Of a stretch of DNA of 64,000 bases, positions 46,055 through 57,777 are shown piece after piece (positions within the stretch are counted from its first letter, which is position 1; each line of letters opens with the position of its first letter). The translations under genes and the position numbers were made by a program. This stretch comes from Paralithodes platypus (taxonomy: Eukaryota; Arthropoda; Malacostraca; Decapoda; Lithodidae): the NCBI GenBank assembly GCA_032716605.1, contig CM064580.1, positions 37,492,573 through 37,556,572 on the forward strand. The letters run 5' to 3'. The notes beneath the pieces are model-generated. The model did no database searches. It saw only the letters and a program-made list of their open reading frames with translations, and had not been told where the DNA came from.

Positions 46055-47760
46055 TGTGACGCCTCCCGGCGTTAGCAGAATGGTTGCGTGGGGCATTGCA
46101 GCTCGCTAGCGCTCGCCAGGATGGGGGGATGGGCTGCAGTTGTCCTAGAATGACCTGCTTTATTTAATTAGTGTCGTGTTGCCACAGACAGTCTAGAAAT
46201 GGTCTTTGTTTTGGTCTGTGACCGCGCCTTGTATTTTATATTCGCTATAATATAAATGTTGCTTGTGTGGGAGGCGAGCGAGAGAGGGTGAGGGAGTACA
46301 CCTGGCAGCGGGGTGAGCTATGACGCGGCTCGCTTGGGCGCTGACGGCGTTGGCGGCCGGGTGGTCAACTAGTCCCTTCCCATCGCGGCCTCGTGTTCTT
46401 TACCAGCTCAGAGCTTGCCTGACACGCGTATCGCCTACATCCTTTGCAATTCTGTCCCCCATACTCGCCACTTTGCATACTATTTCTCTCTCTCGACTTC
46501 TCCTTTCTCATTCTCTAATCTTTATTAAACTCAACATCCCTTCTGGTTTCAGCATAGACGTTCACCGTCGGCCAGTCGTATTGTACGCGAAGCTCTCAGA
46601 TATTTCCATGTATTAGATTAAGGAGGTATTATGCTTTATTGGGGTTAGAGAGACGGACTTTTCCGTATGTGTCCTCTCTCGGGAAGGTTGTAGACCGGTA
46701 TATGTGTCCCTGGCAAGGTGTTGAGTGATTCTGCTTGGTTATCTAAAGCTAGACTAGGGGTAGGGTTACTGTGTCGTTGTCTCCGATATGTGCAGTGTTA
46801 GCTAAGCCCTGCACGACATCGACAGGTACTGTGGGAGCCTAAGTTGTCTTCGGGTGGGTTTACTTTGCGAGCACAGCGCTGTGGTGTGAGAGGGCCATAG
46901 CCTATCCCTCACAACATAGTGCTGCCTCTTTGTGTTGACTTCTGAGGGATCGCCAGGATAGAACTAGGTACTAGAAACCTAGATTTATCAAGAGAGCATC
47001 CCCGTCATATAACGTAATCTTCATTATACCACCTTCGGACAACGTTAAGCTACGAGCCGCATGCTCACCCATTGTTGCCCTGCCTTGATACCCCAGCTAG
47101 ACTTTATTAACTGAGCAGACACTGGTTAGAGATATGCCCCCATTATTATATGTATGCAACATTATTATTCACTGCACTTTTGAGCCGAGGTTGTTGTTGA
47201 GTTGCACAACCCTAGTAGGCTGTTGCGTTGTGTCATGAAGCATTTCTTTAGTTGTCGAGCATTACTACCTTTGCGCAGTCTTTATTATTCGCCTGCCTAT
47301 TATTACTATATGTCCTAGTATTTATTGTGACCCGTATTCTGCATTATAATTGTTCAAGATTCTTTACGAACATCTTCCCAGCATCAGACTTATTTCAGAA
47401 GTTTCCAGTTGATGTTGCAGGACTAGCATTGCACTTTCTTTAATACAGGAGTGCCAGTTATTTGAGTATCTACCGTAACTTTAATTAATCACGTTAACTA
47501 TCTTTTCTTTGTGTAACCTAATCGAGTAATCTTTTACTGTTTGAGAATAGGTTGTTTCATCGAGCGTCAGCCTAGTGTGTGTGCACCAGTTACCGAGTCA
47601 TAGGATACCTCGTTGTCCAGGAACGACTCAGGGCGGTAATGGTGTTTTGTTTTCCAGTGTTTAAGGCAGGGGTTGGATCTAGTGTTACCGTTGTTGCATT
47701 TTGCCATTATCTAGTCCAATGTTGAAGAGCCCTGTGTCTTTGAGAACCTGGATCGTAACA
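46055..47760 (+). repeat. 5' LTR of element B
   Basis: It starts TGTGACGCCTCCCGG and ends GGATCGTAACA. It is about 1706 bp and matches 52364-53797 plus 57810-58086. It shares with element A's LTR the ends, the CTAGCGCTCGCCAGG motif and TTGTTGAGTTGCACAACCC. Confidence 0.93.
46246..46257 (+). promoter_or_regulatory. possible TATA element in the LTR
   Basis: TATAATATAAAT lies about 190 bp into the LTR and is kept in the 3' LTR (about 52555). Position and sequence fit a core promoter, but no start site can be verified. Confidence 0.3.
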
Positions 47761-47762
47761 AA

Positions 47763-47770
47763 TGGCGACC
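47763..47770 (+). promoter_or_regulatory. primer-binding site of element B
   Basis: TGGCGACC lies 2 nt after the LTR, identical to element A. Confidence 0.7.
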
Positions 47771-47978
47771 TAGCTCAGGATCTTGTGAACTAAGAGATAA
47801 TTGCAGGATTTTTGTGGTCATTTGTTTTATTGAGGAATATAGTGGGCACGTTAATTTTTTTTGGCAAAGTAGTATAGCACTTGAGAGTCTTCAGACATTT
47901 TGGCAAGTGAATAGTGCTACATAAGAGTTTGGGGTACTTCTTTTCTGAATATTGTGGTGAGAAATTTTTGTGAGCATC

Positions 47979-50172
47979 ATGTCTTATACCGGGTCAGAGG
48001 AGAATGGAGACACAGTACGTAATGTCGAAACTGAGGAACAGCAGCATGATGAAAGGGTTAATCGGGTGAACTGTGAGGAGGATTCTAGGATATTTTTGCA
48101 ATGGCCTGTTACTGCCGAGCGGTTGGAGGGTATGGATCGGTACGGTCTTCAATGCCTGGCCACAGCTATCGGTCATGCGGTTACTAGCAGCATGACCAAG
48201 GATAACTTGATAACGTATGTACTGGGCAGGGTGACTGGTGAGCGAGATGGGTTGAGTGCTCAGAGCCCTTCGGCCATGCTTCCCCTACACTCGACTCCCA
48301 GCCATCCCAGTGGTTTGCCGACCCCGGGTACGCTTCCGCAGTTGGGTGGTGACTGGCAGGGTGGGTTGCCCCTGGGGGGACCACCGGTAATTTCAAACAT
48401 TGTTGCACCTTCACCTCCTCAAGGGTTATCTCCAGAATTATTGTTTAAGCTCGAATTAGCTAAGATCGAAGAGAGAAAATGCCAGCTTCAGCTTCAGCAG
48501 CAAATAGAATTAGCCAAGATAGAAGAGAGAAAAAGTCACCAGCACATAGAGCTAGCAAAAATCCAAGCTGATTTAGAGTCGACTAGGTACTGTGCCGACA
48601 TGGATGTAGAGAAGTCGAGAGTAGAGGCAACGGGACAGCGACTTGGGGCTGGTAACCGTGTTCATGAGCAGTCTCTCTCGCACTTATTGAAACTGGTTCC
48701 GGTGTTTGATGAGAGTGGTGTAACAGAATTTTTCACACGCTTTGAGAAGAAGTGCCAGATCCACCAGTGGCCTAGGGAGAAGTGGGCAGCCCTTGTTTCC
48801 TCTAGACTTGTGGGCAAGGGACTCAGGGCTTATGATGCATTGCCGATAGAGTCGTGTATTATCTATGAGGAACTCAAGGAGGCTGTCCTGAGAGCATACG
48901 AACTACAACCAGAGACGTACAGGTTGAAGTTCCGGGGTGTTACCAAGGGTCGGGAGAGCACCTTTTTGGAGCATGCCCGGGAGCTGTCCGATGCTTTTGG
49001 GAATTGGCTGAGGTCGGAGAAAGCTACTACGTTTGACGACATTAAACAGTTGGTGCTTTTAGAGCAGTTTTTCAAATGCACGGGCGGCGACCTGACGTTA
49101 AACCTTAAAGAAAAGCAACCAAAAACTCTACAGGAGGCAGCTGAGATGGCTGACCTCCGGCTATCACTAATTCGTGGGTGCGGGTCTGCCCAGCGTAGTG
49201 AGGCAGGTAACAAGGGGCGTGACACCCCCCCCCCCCCGAGTTAGTGATATACTTTATGCAAACAAGTACAAGAGCCATGATACCAAGACTGACCACAAGA
49301 CTAGCACCGTCCCATTTAAGAAGGGGCCGGGCCCTTCCCAGTACCAAGGGAAGCCCAAAGGGGAGTTGGAGTGTTATCATTGTCATAAAAAGGGGCACTT
49401 TGCAAGAGTCTGTCCTAGCAAACCACCTACAGCAGCTGTGTCTTTGGCCTGCAACATTGGTGTGTCTCCGAAGTCATTTGAGTTTGCCCGGGGCAGTTCG
49501 TCAGAGGCTGAGGCACAGCCAATGCAGAAGCACCTGGGAGGCTCGAACCCTGCTCAGGATGTTTTTTGCGACCAAAGAGGGCGGGATTGCGTGATGTGGG
49601 CGGGGCGCAAGCATGGAGTAGAGGTCTTGCGTGATACAGGTGCTTCCCAGACTCTGATGAAAAACTTGACTGGCTACCCTATAAACGCGGCTCGGGTGGT
49701 GGTGGTGCAGGGTATTAATGCAACTCAGTCATACCCGCTGGTGCGGTTGGAGTTGGAGGTGGATGGGGTGGCACGTGAATTGGATGTCGGGATTGTGGAG
49801 AAACTGCCAGTGGAGGGCGTCGACCTTCTTCTCGGCAACGACTTTGCAATGCCCGCTTCTGAGGTTCTACCCTTAGTCGTTGCCGAGAGGCCGGCCGACG
49901 TGAGTAGGGAAGAGCAAGAGTGGGTCGAGCGGTGCCAGACACAACCCCTGGCGTGTGTTTTCACCCGAGCTCGGGCAGCTAAAGTGTCACAGCCTAGTCC
50001 TCCGTCTTCAGACCAGCGGAGGAACGATCAACAGGAGGAGGCTAAAGCTGGAGTTGGTTTTAAGAGTTTTGACTCGGCGGCTCTCCTGGGTGATTCAGTA
50101 TTAGCACCATTACTTAATTCTGGAGTAGCCCCTGGGCCTGTCATCGAGAGTGACGAGGCTGGGCATGACTAG
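47979..50172 (+). pseudogene. gag-protease of element B, one frameshift
   Basis: The ATG at 47979 opens the frame. A SAP-like segment (MDRYGLQCLATAIG, residues about 51-85), a Gln-rich coiled stretch (about 165-195) and a SCAN-like gag domain (about 240-398; LKFRGVTKGRESTFLEHA) follow. The frame ends at 49244 because of a 15-C run at 49226-49240 that shifts it. The next frame continues with a CX2CX4HX4C zinc knuckle (CYHCHKKGHFARVCP, about 49372), then the protease: DTGASQTLM (about 49636) and VDLLLGNDFA (about 49820). It stops at TAG 50170-50172. In the family these proteins form the particle and cleave the polyprotein. An active copy would be expected to have fewer C. Confidence 0.88.
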
Positions 50173-51936
50173 TCTCCACGACAGCAACGTTATGTACATC
50201 AAGAGAGACAGAGGGAGCAGCCCAGTATCGGGGAAGGTCATGCATTGCTCCGGGAGCAGTTAGATCGCTTGGCACCCTCAGATATACGTCGGTTGCAACT
50301 AGAGGACCCTGAGCTCCAAACGTGTGCTAATGGAGCTGTAGAGCTCGACGAGGACGGTGATGCACAGCCAGGAGATTTTTTTTATTTAGAAGGCATCCTC
50401 TATAGGCGTTTTCAAGACCCTAAACGTAGTTGGCAAGAGGGGTCCGGAGTAGTGGACCAGTTGGTGGTGCCACGGGAGTGAAGGGATAGCCTACTGAGGT
50501 TGACGCATGACATACCACTGGCAGGACATCTAGGGGTGAGAAAAACGGTGGCGGCTTTAGAAAAATTGTTTTGGTGGCTGGGGTTGAAGGGGCAGGTGGT
50601 AACCTGGATAGCAAGGTGTCATACGTGCCAGAGGGTTGGATAACCTAACCAAACAATTCCGAGAGCCCCGTTGCACCCCATTCCTGTCAGTGGACCGCCC
50701 TTCAGTAAGGTCATCATTGATATGGTCGGACCCCTACCTCCTACTAGTGCCGGTAATAAATTTCTAGTAACTATCATGGATGTGGCCACTCGTTATCCTG
50801 ATGCATATCCAATGAGAAATGGCACGGCGAAAACTGTTGTCCGGAACCTGCTCTGGTATTGCTCGCGGTATGGTTAACCGCAAGAGGTGCAATCGGACCA
50901 AGGTTCTAGTTTTACCTCTAATCTGTTCAAACAAACTATGATTCAGCATGGCATCAGCACTGTCGTCTCTTCTGCGTATCACCCGGAGAGTCAAGGGGTG
51001 TTGGAGAGGTGGCACGCCACGCTGAAAAGCATGCTTCGATGTTACTGCGCAGAGAATGGAAAGGATTGGGACCTTGGTCTGCCGTATGTTTTGTTCGTGG
51101 CAAGAGAAGTACCTGGAGAGAGTCTCGGTTTCAGTCCGAATGAGCTTGATTTCGGGCATCAGGTGAGGGGTCCTCTCCACATGGTGAAGGAGATGTGGGA
51201 GGGCACTAGGCATATTGTTCTGCGAGATAAGTTGCAACCTCTTGTTCCTGAGCGACAAGAGGAGTTGTTTACTAGGCTGTGGCAGTCCGTCCGCATGTTT
51301 TTTGCTTCTCCAGGCCTGATGTATGGGGTAGAATCCGACATGGAGGCTGGAGACAGTGCAAGGCTCGAGTTGGTTCCCTACCGTGTGAATCCTGCTCGAC
51401 AGCCTGTTGTGAAGGCGGAGCTGGACAGCGTGTGGAGAGGGGGTCTGAGGGATGAGGGATATCGTGAGTGGTCGTTGCCAGTGGCTTTGCAACCTGAGTT
51501 TGGTGGCAGAGTCCGTGTGTATGTTGATTGCAAGATTGTGGAAGTATTATCCCTGACAGACGCCTATCCATTACCCAGAGTTGACGACACCATAGACCGC
51601 TTCGGGGCTGCCTCGCTCATCACGAAGGTAGAACTAGTGAAGGGTTATTGGCAGGCCCCGTTGCCGGAAAGAGCGAAGAGAAGTGCCAGTCTTGCGATGA
51701 ACTGGGCAGTTTATCAGTGTCAGGTGTTGTTGTGCTGCCGGAACACAAGTTGGATGTGTGGCATGCTAAGGGCACTGATAATGTTTTGGCTTTGTTTGCA
51801 GGAGAACCCTCGCTGTTCAGTCAGTGTCTGTCGTGGGTGGAGGATCCAGGGTAGGCTACCACAGTATGTTGGTATAGCCTCCTGTCTTGGCTCGCGGTGT
51901 ATTTTTGCGCTGGTGCTTGTTGGCTCGCGTGTGTAG
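50173..51936 (+). pseudogene. integrase plus RT/RNase H remnants of element B
   Basis: The same frame continues after the TAG. First a linker (APSDIRRLQLEDPELQ), then an H2C2 zinc domain (HDIPLAGHLGVRKT..CHTCQR, about 50506-50640). The integrase core follows with catalytic Asp at 50719 (IIDMVGPLPP), Asp at 50896 (QSDQGSSF) and Glu at 51004 (LERWHATL). Stops interrupt at 50479, about 50641 and 50875. After a FGHQVRGPL motif the integrase C-terminus is lost, and the frame runs into an RT N-terminal remnant (SLTDAYPLPRVDDTIDRFG, GYWQAPLPERAK; about 51550-51680). It then joins, out of frame, an RNase H end (HAKGTDNVLA, about 51760-51790). YxDD is absent. Confidence 0.88.
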
Positions 51937-52348
51937 CATCAGCGTAGGGTCGCAGGGCAGGAGTTGTTGGCTTTGACTAGAAGAAAGTTAGGCTACATCT
52001 ATAGTAGCCGCCAAAAACAACATTAAAATAAAATATGAAAAATTAAATAAAAACTCTTTCTTTTTGATAATTAATTTTAAGATAATATTGTAGCTGAGTA
52101 CTGAGTGCAGATGATTTTCCCTCAGTAGGCTGTGCTTCTTAAAGCTCGCTCTGGGAGCACGATGTTATGAATTAATGTATTATATTTGGGAAGGGTGATA
52201 AGATTTTTTTTATATATAAATGTTGTTGCATTTTTTTTTGAGGAGACTGAGCTTGCATTCCATGAGTGGCAGAGTGGTTAGGAGTGGCAGATTCTAGCGA
52301 CATTCTGCCTGTTCAGATATGGGCTCATGGTTGAGTGTCTCATATCTT

Positions 52349-52363
52349 GGGGGGGGGGGGGGG
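52349..52363 (+). promoter_or_regulatory. polypurine tract of element B (G-run)
   Basis: A run of 17 G (52349-52365) stands where the plus-strand primer is expected and blurs the exact 3' LTR start. Element A has GGGCGGGG at this place. Confidence 0.6.
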
Positions 52364-53797
52364 GGTGACGCCTCCCGGCGTTAGCAGAATGGTTGCGTGG
52401 GGCATTGCAGCTCGCTAGCGCTCGCCAGGATGGGGGGATGGGCTACAGTTGTCCTAGAATGACCTGCTTTATTTAATTAGTGTCGTGTTGCCACAGACAG
52501 TCTAGAAATGGTCTTTGTTTTGGTCTGTGACCGCGCCTTGTATTTTATATTCGCTATAATATAAATGTTGCTTGTGTGGGAGGCGAGCGAGAGAGGGTGA
52601 GGGAGTACACCTGGCAGCAGGGTGAGCTATGATGCGGCTCGCTTGGGCGCTGACGGCGTTGGCGGCCGGGTGGTCAACTAGTCCCTTCCCATCGCGGTCT
52701 CGTGTTCTTTACCAGCTCAGAGCTTGCCTGACACGCGTATCGCCTACATCCTTTGCAATTCTGTCCCCCATACTCGCCACTTTGCATACTATTTCTCTCT
52801 CTCGACTTCTCCTTTTTCATTCTCTAATCTTTATTAAACTCAACATCCCTTCTGGTTTCAGCATAGACGTTCACCGTCGGCCAGTCGTATTGTACGCGAA
52901 GCTCTCAGATATTTCCATGTATTAGATTAAGGAGGTATTATGCTTTATTGGGGTTAGAGAGACGGACTTTTCCGTATGTGTCCTCTCTCGGGAAGGTTGT
53001 AGACCGGTATATGTCTCCCTGGCAAGGTGTTGAGTGATTCTGCTTGGTTATCTAAAGCTAGACTAGGGGTAGGGTTACTGTGTCATTGTCTCCGATGTGT
53101 GCAGTGTTAGCTAAGCCCTGCACGACATCGACAGGTACTGTGGGAGCCTAAGTTGTCTTCGGGTGGGTTTACTTTGCGAGCACAGCGCTGTGGTGTGAGA
53201 GGGCCATAGCCTATCCCTCACAACATAGTGCTGCCTCTTTGTGTTGACTTCTGAGGGATCGCCAGGATAGAACTAGGTACTAGAAACCTAGATTTATCAA
53301 GAGAGCATCCCCGTCATATAACGTAATCTTCATTATACCACCTTCGGACAACGTTAGGCTACGAGCCGCATGCTCACCCATTGTTGCCCTGCCTTGATAC
53401 CCCAGCTAGACTTTATTAACTGAGCAGACACTGGTTAGAGATAAGCCCCCATTATTATATGTATGCAACATTATTATTCACTGCACTTTTGAGCCGAGGT
53501 TGTTGTTGAGTTGCACAACCCTAGTAGGCTGTTGCGTTGTGTCACGAAGCATTTCTTTAGTTGTCGAGCATTACTACCTATGCGCAGTCTTTATTATTCG
53601 CCTGCCTATTATTACTATATGTCCTAGTATTTATTGTGACCCGTATTCTGCATTATAATTGTTCAAGATTCTTTACGAACATCTTCCCAGCATCAGACTT
53701 ATTTCAGAAGTTTCCAGTTGATGTTGCAGGACTAGCATTGCACTTTCTTTAATACAGGAGTGCCAGTTATTTGAGTATCTACCGTAACGTTAATTAA
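52364..53797 (+). repeat. 3' LTR of element B, part 1
   Basis: It matches the 5' LTR from its start to ACCGTAACGTTAATTAA, where the LINE begins. Confidence 0.93.
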
Positions 53798-53874
53798 GGA
53801 GTCCAACATCACAATGTAGTATTTGTAATGAAACAGCACACGATCGATGTTCTTATGTTAACAGCAGAAAAGAA

Positions 53875-56800
53875 ATGGAATGCGATAAATGCAGGGAACT
53901 AGCAATTACCCACTCCACCTACTCTACATTACCCACAGCATTACCATTAATACCACAGATATCGGCGACCCAAGTAGCACAACATGCAACAAGAACAACA
54001 ATAAAAACAGGTAGCACTCGCAAATACATCTACAGGGAAGCAGCATCAACGGACAATGAAAACAACAACAACAACAACAGCAAACAACCACAGCCCGACC
54101 GCGAGTATCCCCTACTCTCTCCCGCACAAACAGCTGATCGACGCGGACCAAACCACACCTCCAGTCGTATGATAAACAGTAAGAAAAAACTATGTATAGT
54201 CTGTAATATTGGTTTCAACAATAGGAGTTCACTTTTACAATGCAACAGTTGTAATGAAATTGTTCATAACCGATGTACTTACGTTAACAGTAGAAACAAA
54301 GTTGAATGTGTTAAATGTAGGAACTCAGCTGTACAACATCGCGAATCTATTTGTTTTATTTGTGAATCACTCATAACACGACGTCAGAAGATCCAAAACT
54401 GTGTAAAGTGTAAACAGGTAGCTCACATGAAGTGCATCTCTAAGAAGACCAACAGTGAAGAACGGGAATTCCTTTGCAATAAGTGTGCCTTGCATTCATT
54501 ACCGAATATTAATGTAAATGATCCAAGTATTAACAACTCAGAATCCAGCCAGGACACATTCAAAATCAAAGATGAATACAGAGTGTTCACCAACAAAGGG
54601 CTCCACCTTATCCACATTAACGCCAGATCAATGTACCATAAATTGTCAGAAATAAACTTGTTAGCTAATAAGGCCAAAGCTTCAATAATTGCAATCACAG
54701 AAACTTGGCTGGATTCAAGTATAAACGATGGTGAAATAAACATTCAAGGTTTCAACATGGTTAGGAATGATCGCAATAGGCATGGGGGAGGAGTATGTCT
54801 GTATGTAAAAAACAACCTCACACACACAACTAGGACCGACCTCCATGTAGAAAATCACGAAGCTCTGTGGATCGACCTACACCTGCCGAGGACAAGACCC
54901 ATCACAATTGGGGTATGCTATAGGCCACCAGCCGACACACAATTCTTGACCAAATTTGAACGAACTTTGTCATCGCTAGACCCTCGGAATGAATCCATCA
55001 TACTAGGGGATTTTAACCTGTGTTACAAACAACGAAATGATAGGCTTGTACGAGAATATAGGCATATACTGACAATGCACAATCACAAACAACTCATCAC
55101 AACCCCCACACGTATCTCTGAGAACACTGCCACAATATTAGACCACATAAACTGTAACAGAGAGGACAAAATATCCCAATCAGGGGTTATACAGACTGGG
55201 ATAAGTGATCACTTCGTCACATATTGCACACGGAAAACCACAAAAATTACCCTAGAGAATCACAAGATTATCAAAACAAGGTCACTCAGAAACTACAATA
55301 AGGAAACATTTCTGGACATTTTATGGAATACAGACTGGTCTCCAGTGTTTGGAAGTACAAACGTTAATGACGCAGGGGTTGGCTTCAGAACCATCATCAC
55401 AAACATCCTAGACGAAATAGCTCCTCTGAAAGACATACGAATTAAAGCAAGGTCAGACCCATGGATCAACAATGACATACTACACCATCTGGAACACAGA
55501 GACAATCTGTTAAAAAGGCTAGCGAAACATAGACAGGATCAAGGTCTGAAACATGAGTTCAACAGGGCCAGGAATAAACTAAGTAGGAAAATGAAATCAG
55601 CGAAAAATAATTATTTTCACAATAAGGCAGAGGAATATCAGAATAACCCAAAGAAACTATGGAGGCACCTAAAAACAACAGGCTACAGCAACAAGACAAG
55701 GGATTCGACTAACACTAATATTGCTCTCACCATTAATGATCAGGTTTGCCACGATAAACGACAAATTTCAACTTACTTCAACTCCTTCTTCACTTCCATA
55801 GCAAACACACTTGCACAGAACCTACCTCAACCTCTCAATAAATACACGACAACAACGGCCACCTTTCGTAATTTCTACAGAGATAAAGACATACACCCGA
55901 ACACATTTAGATTGCAAAATGATACACCAAAATACACTTTTGACGAGCTGTCTAACCTAAATGTACATAAGAGCACAGGACCAGACAAAATTCCTGCCAA
56001 ATTTCTACGAGATGGAGCCATTGGTATAGCAGGCCCCCTAACCCACATCATCAACTTGTCAATTAACACCAACACTGTACCTGCTGAACTGAAGGAAGCT
56101 ATTGTAACCCCTCTATTAAAGAAAGGAAATAAACTAGAAGTTGGCAACTACAGACCAGTTAGCATATTATGTATTGTATCTAAAATCCTTGAAAGAGCGG
56201 TATACACCCAAATTGAACACTACCTCAAACAAAATGATCTATTCTATAAGTTTCAATCAGGTTTCAGATGCATGTACTCGACAGACTCCTGTCTCATCCA
56301 CTTAACGGATCACATTCGTAAAGAAATGTCTAAAGGTAACTACACCGGTATGGTTCTTCTTGATCTACAAAAAGCGTTTGACACAGTAGACCATGATATC
56401 CTATGTAATAAACTACAAGCTATGGGCATAGGGTCTGTGAACTGGTTTAAATCTTATCTTAGTGGTAGAACCCAAAGAGTCAAAATTGATGATAATATAT
56501 CTGATCCTATGCCAATTAACTGTGGGGTCCCGCAGGGAAGCATCCTTGGTCCCTTACTCTTTCTCTGTTATGTGAACGACATGGAACTGAGCGTCTCATG
56601 TAAATTATTACTGTATGCAGACGACAGCGTGCTTCTGGTTTCAGGAAAAGACCCAATAAGTATTGCCGCTTCACTTTCCAAAGAACTAGCATCATGTAGT
56701 GAATGGCTAGTGGACAATAGACTATCTCTTCACCTGGGCAAGACGGAAGCCATCTTATGTGGAACAAAACGCAAACTGAAAGACATTGTGGGCTTCTCAG

Positions 56801-57483
56801 TCAACTGTAATGATATTCCTATAACAACAGTGTCACAAGTTAAATATCTCGGACTGAAACTGGACGCGAGTTTGTCAGGTGAAACAATTTTGGAATCTAT
56901 CCTGAGTAAGTGTAGAGCACGTATAAAATACCTGTATAGACAGGTGGGATGCTTGCCCGCGGCGACCAAAAAGACCCTCTGCCAAGCGCTTGTTCAATGT
57001 CATTTTGACTATTCTGTGTCATCCTGGTACTCTGCATCATCTAAATCAGCACAGCACAATCTTCAGGTCACTCAAAATAAAATGGTTAGGTTCATGCTGA
57101 ACCTAGGACCCAGATCACATGTTGGCCAGGAACAACTTCAGTCACTAGGTATGCTCAATGTTTCTGACAGGGCCAAACAAATCAGGATAACTAATGCCTT
57201 CAAAATTTTCTATGACAGAGCTCCAGAGTATATAAAGAATGATTTTGTTAAAGCAAATGAGAGGAGTGGACATAATACAAGAAACATGATGTTTAATTTT
57301 AAGGTCCCGAGAATCCAAGGACAGGGTAAGCAAACATTCTTCTTCACTGCCATCAAAGACTGGAACGACCTACCCCAGTCAGTCTGTGAAAAGAGAACAC
57401 TGTATTCCTTCAGACGTAGCCTGAAGGAACACCTGAACCGGACAGCTGCGAGAAGGGAGCACCAAGCTTATGTCTACTACTAA
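53875..57483 (+). CDS. LINE polyprotein: PHD-like fingers, AP endonuclease, reverse transcriptase
   Basis: The 1202-codon frame is uninterrupted. Residues about 107-148 and 160-204 form two Cys/His-rich PHD-like fingers. An AP-type endonuclease follows: N249 (HINARS), E276 (TETWLD), CYRPP, D379/N381 (GDFN) and D445-H446 (SDH). The reverse transcriptase spans about 740-1000 with NYRPVS, LDLQKAFDTVDH, GVPQGSILGPLLFLCYVND and the catalytic YADD at 914-917. The C-terminal domain ends WNDLPQSVCEKRTLYSFRRS. Family knowledge: the endonuclease nicks target DNA and the RT copies the RNA there. The frame extends in phase upstream of the ATG to 53797 with another finger (CSICNETAHDRC at 53815), so the ATG is internal and the true start was lost by truncation. 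Confidence 0.93.
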   Translation: MECDKCRELAITHSTYSTLPTALPLIPQISATQVAQHATRTTIKTGSTRKYIYREAASTDNENNNNNNSKQPQPDREYPLLSPAQTADRRGPNHTSSRMINSKKKLCIVCNIGFNNRSSLLQCNSCNEIVHNRCTYVNSRNKVECVKCRNSAVQHRESICFICESLITRRQKIQNCVKCKQVAHMKCISKKTNSEEREFLCNKCALHSLPNINVNDPSINNSESSQDTFKIKDEYRVFTNKGLHLIHINARSMYHKLSEINLLANKAKASIIAITETWLDSSINDGEINIQGFNMVRNDRNRHGGGVCLYVKNNLTHTTRTDLHVENHEALWIDLHLPRTRPITIGVCYRPPADTQFLTKFERTLSSLDPRNESIILGDFNLCYKQRNDRLVREYRHILTMHNHKQLITTPTRISENTATILDHINCNREDKISQSGVIQTGISDHFVTYCTRKTTKITLENHKIIKTRSLRNYNKETFLDILWNTDWSPVFGSTNVNDAGVGFRTIITNILDEIAPLKDIRIKARSDPWINNDILHHLEHRDNLLKRLAKHRQDQGLKHEFNRARNKLSRKMKSAKNNYFHNKAEEYQNNPKKLWRHLKTTGYSNKTRDSTNTNIALTINDQVCHDKRQISTYFNSFFTSIANTLAQNLPQPLNKYTTTTATFRNFYRDKDIHPNTFRLQNDTPKYTFDELSNLNVHKSTGPDKIPAKFLRDGAIGIAGPLTHIINLSINTNTVPAELKEAIVTPLLKKGNKLEVGNYRPVSILCIVSKILERAVYTQIEHYLKQNDLFYKFQSGFRCMYSTDSCLIHLTDHIRKEMSKGNYTGMVLLDLQKAFDTVDHDILCNKLQAMGIGSVNWFKSYLSGRTQRVKIDDNISDPMPINCGVPQGSILGPLLFLCYVNDMELSVSCKLLLYADDSVLLVSGKDPISIAASLSKELASCSEWLVDNRLSLHLGKTEAILCGTKRKLKDIVGFSVNCNDIPITTVSQVKYLGLKLDASLSGETILESILSKCRARIKYLYRQVGCLPAATKKTLCQALVQCHFDYSVSSWYSASSKSAQHNLQVTQNKMVRFMLNLGPRSHVGQEQLQSLGMLNVSDRAKQIRITNAFKIFYDRAPEYIKNDFVKANERSGHNTRNMMFNFKVPRIQGQGKQTFFFTAIKDWNDLPQSVCEKRTLYSFRRSLKEHLNRTAARREHQAYVYY

Positions 57484-57777
57484 ATACGACATAAGAGATA
57501 GACAAACCAAACTGAAATGATTACTGATTACGGATTACTGATATTTACTATAGGATGTAAGGTATCTTAAAATAACCCCCTAGAAATACTTTTTTTAAAG
57601 TATCTATTTCTTTATCCTCCCCTTTTCCCCAGCTAACCTAATCCCACAAGGACCCCAATGGAAATACGCCTAACGGCCTTATTGGGCTATCCTTAGTTGG
57701 AATTATGCAAGGCTGGTAGATGTCATATTTGTAACAAACTATGTGGTACCAACTCTGTAAATTGCTGACTGAATAAA
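57484..57777 (+). other. 3' UTR of the nested LINE
   Basis: It lies between the TAA at 57481-57483 and the (TTA)n tail. It ends with GACTGAATAAATATTATT, which includes an AATAAA. Confidence 0.75.

Noticed and set aside
46320..46616. 98-codon frame repeated at 52629-52925
   Set aside because: It is within the LTRs of element B. The encoded peptide has no recognisable domain.
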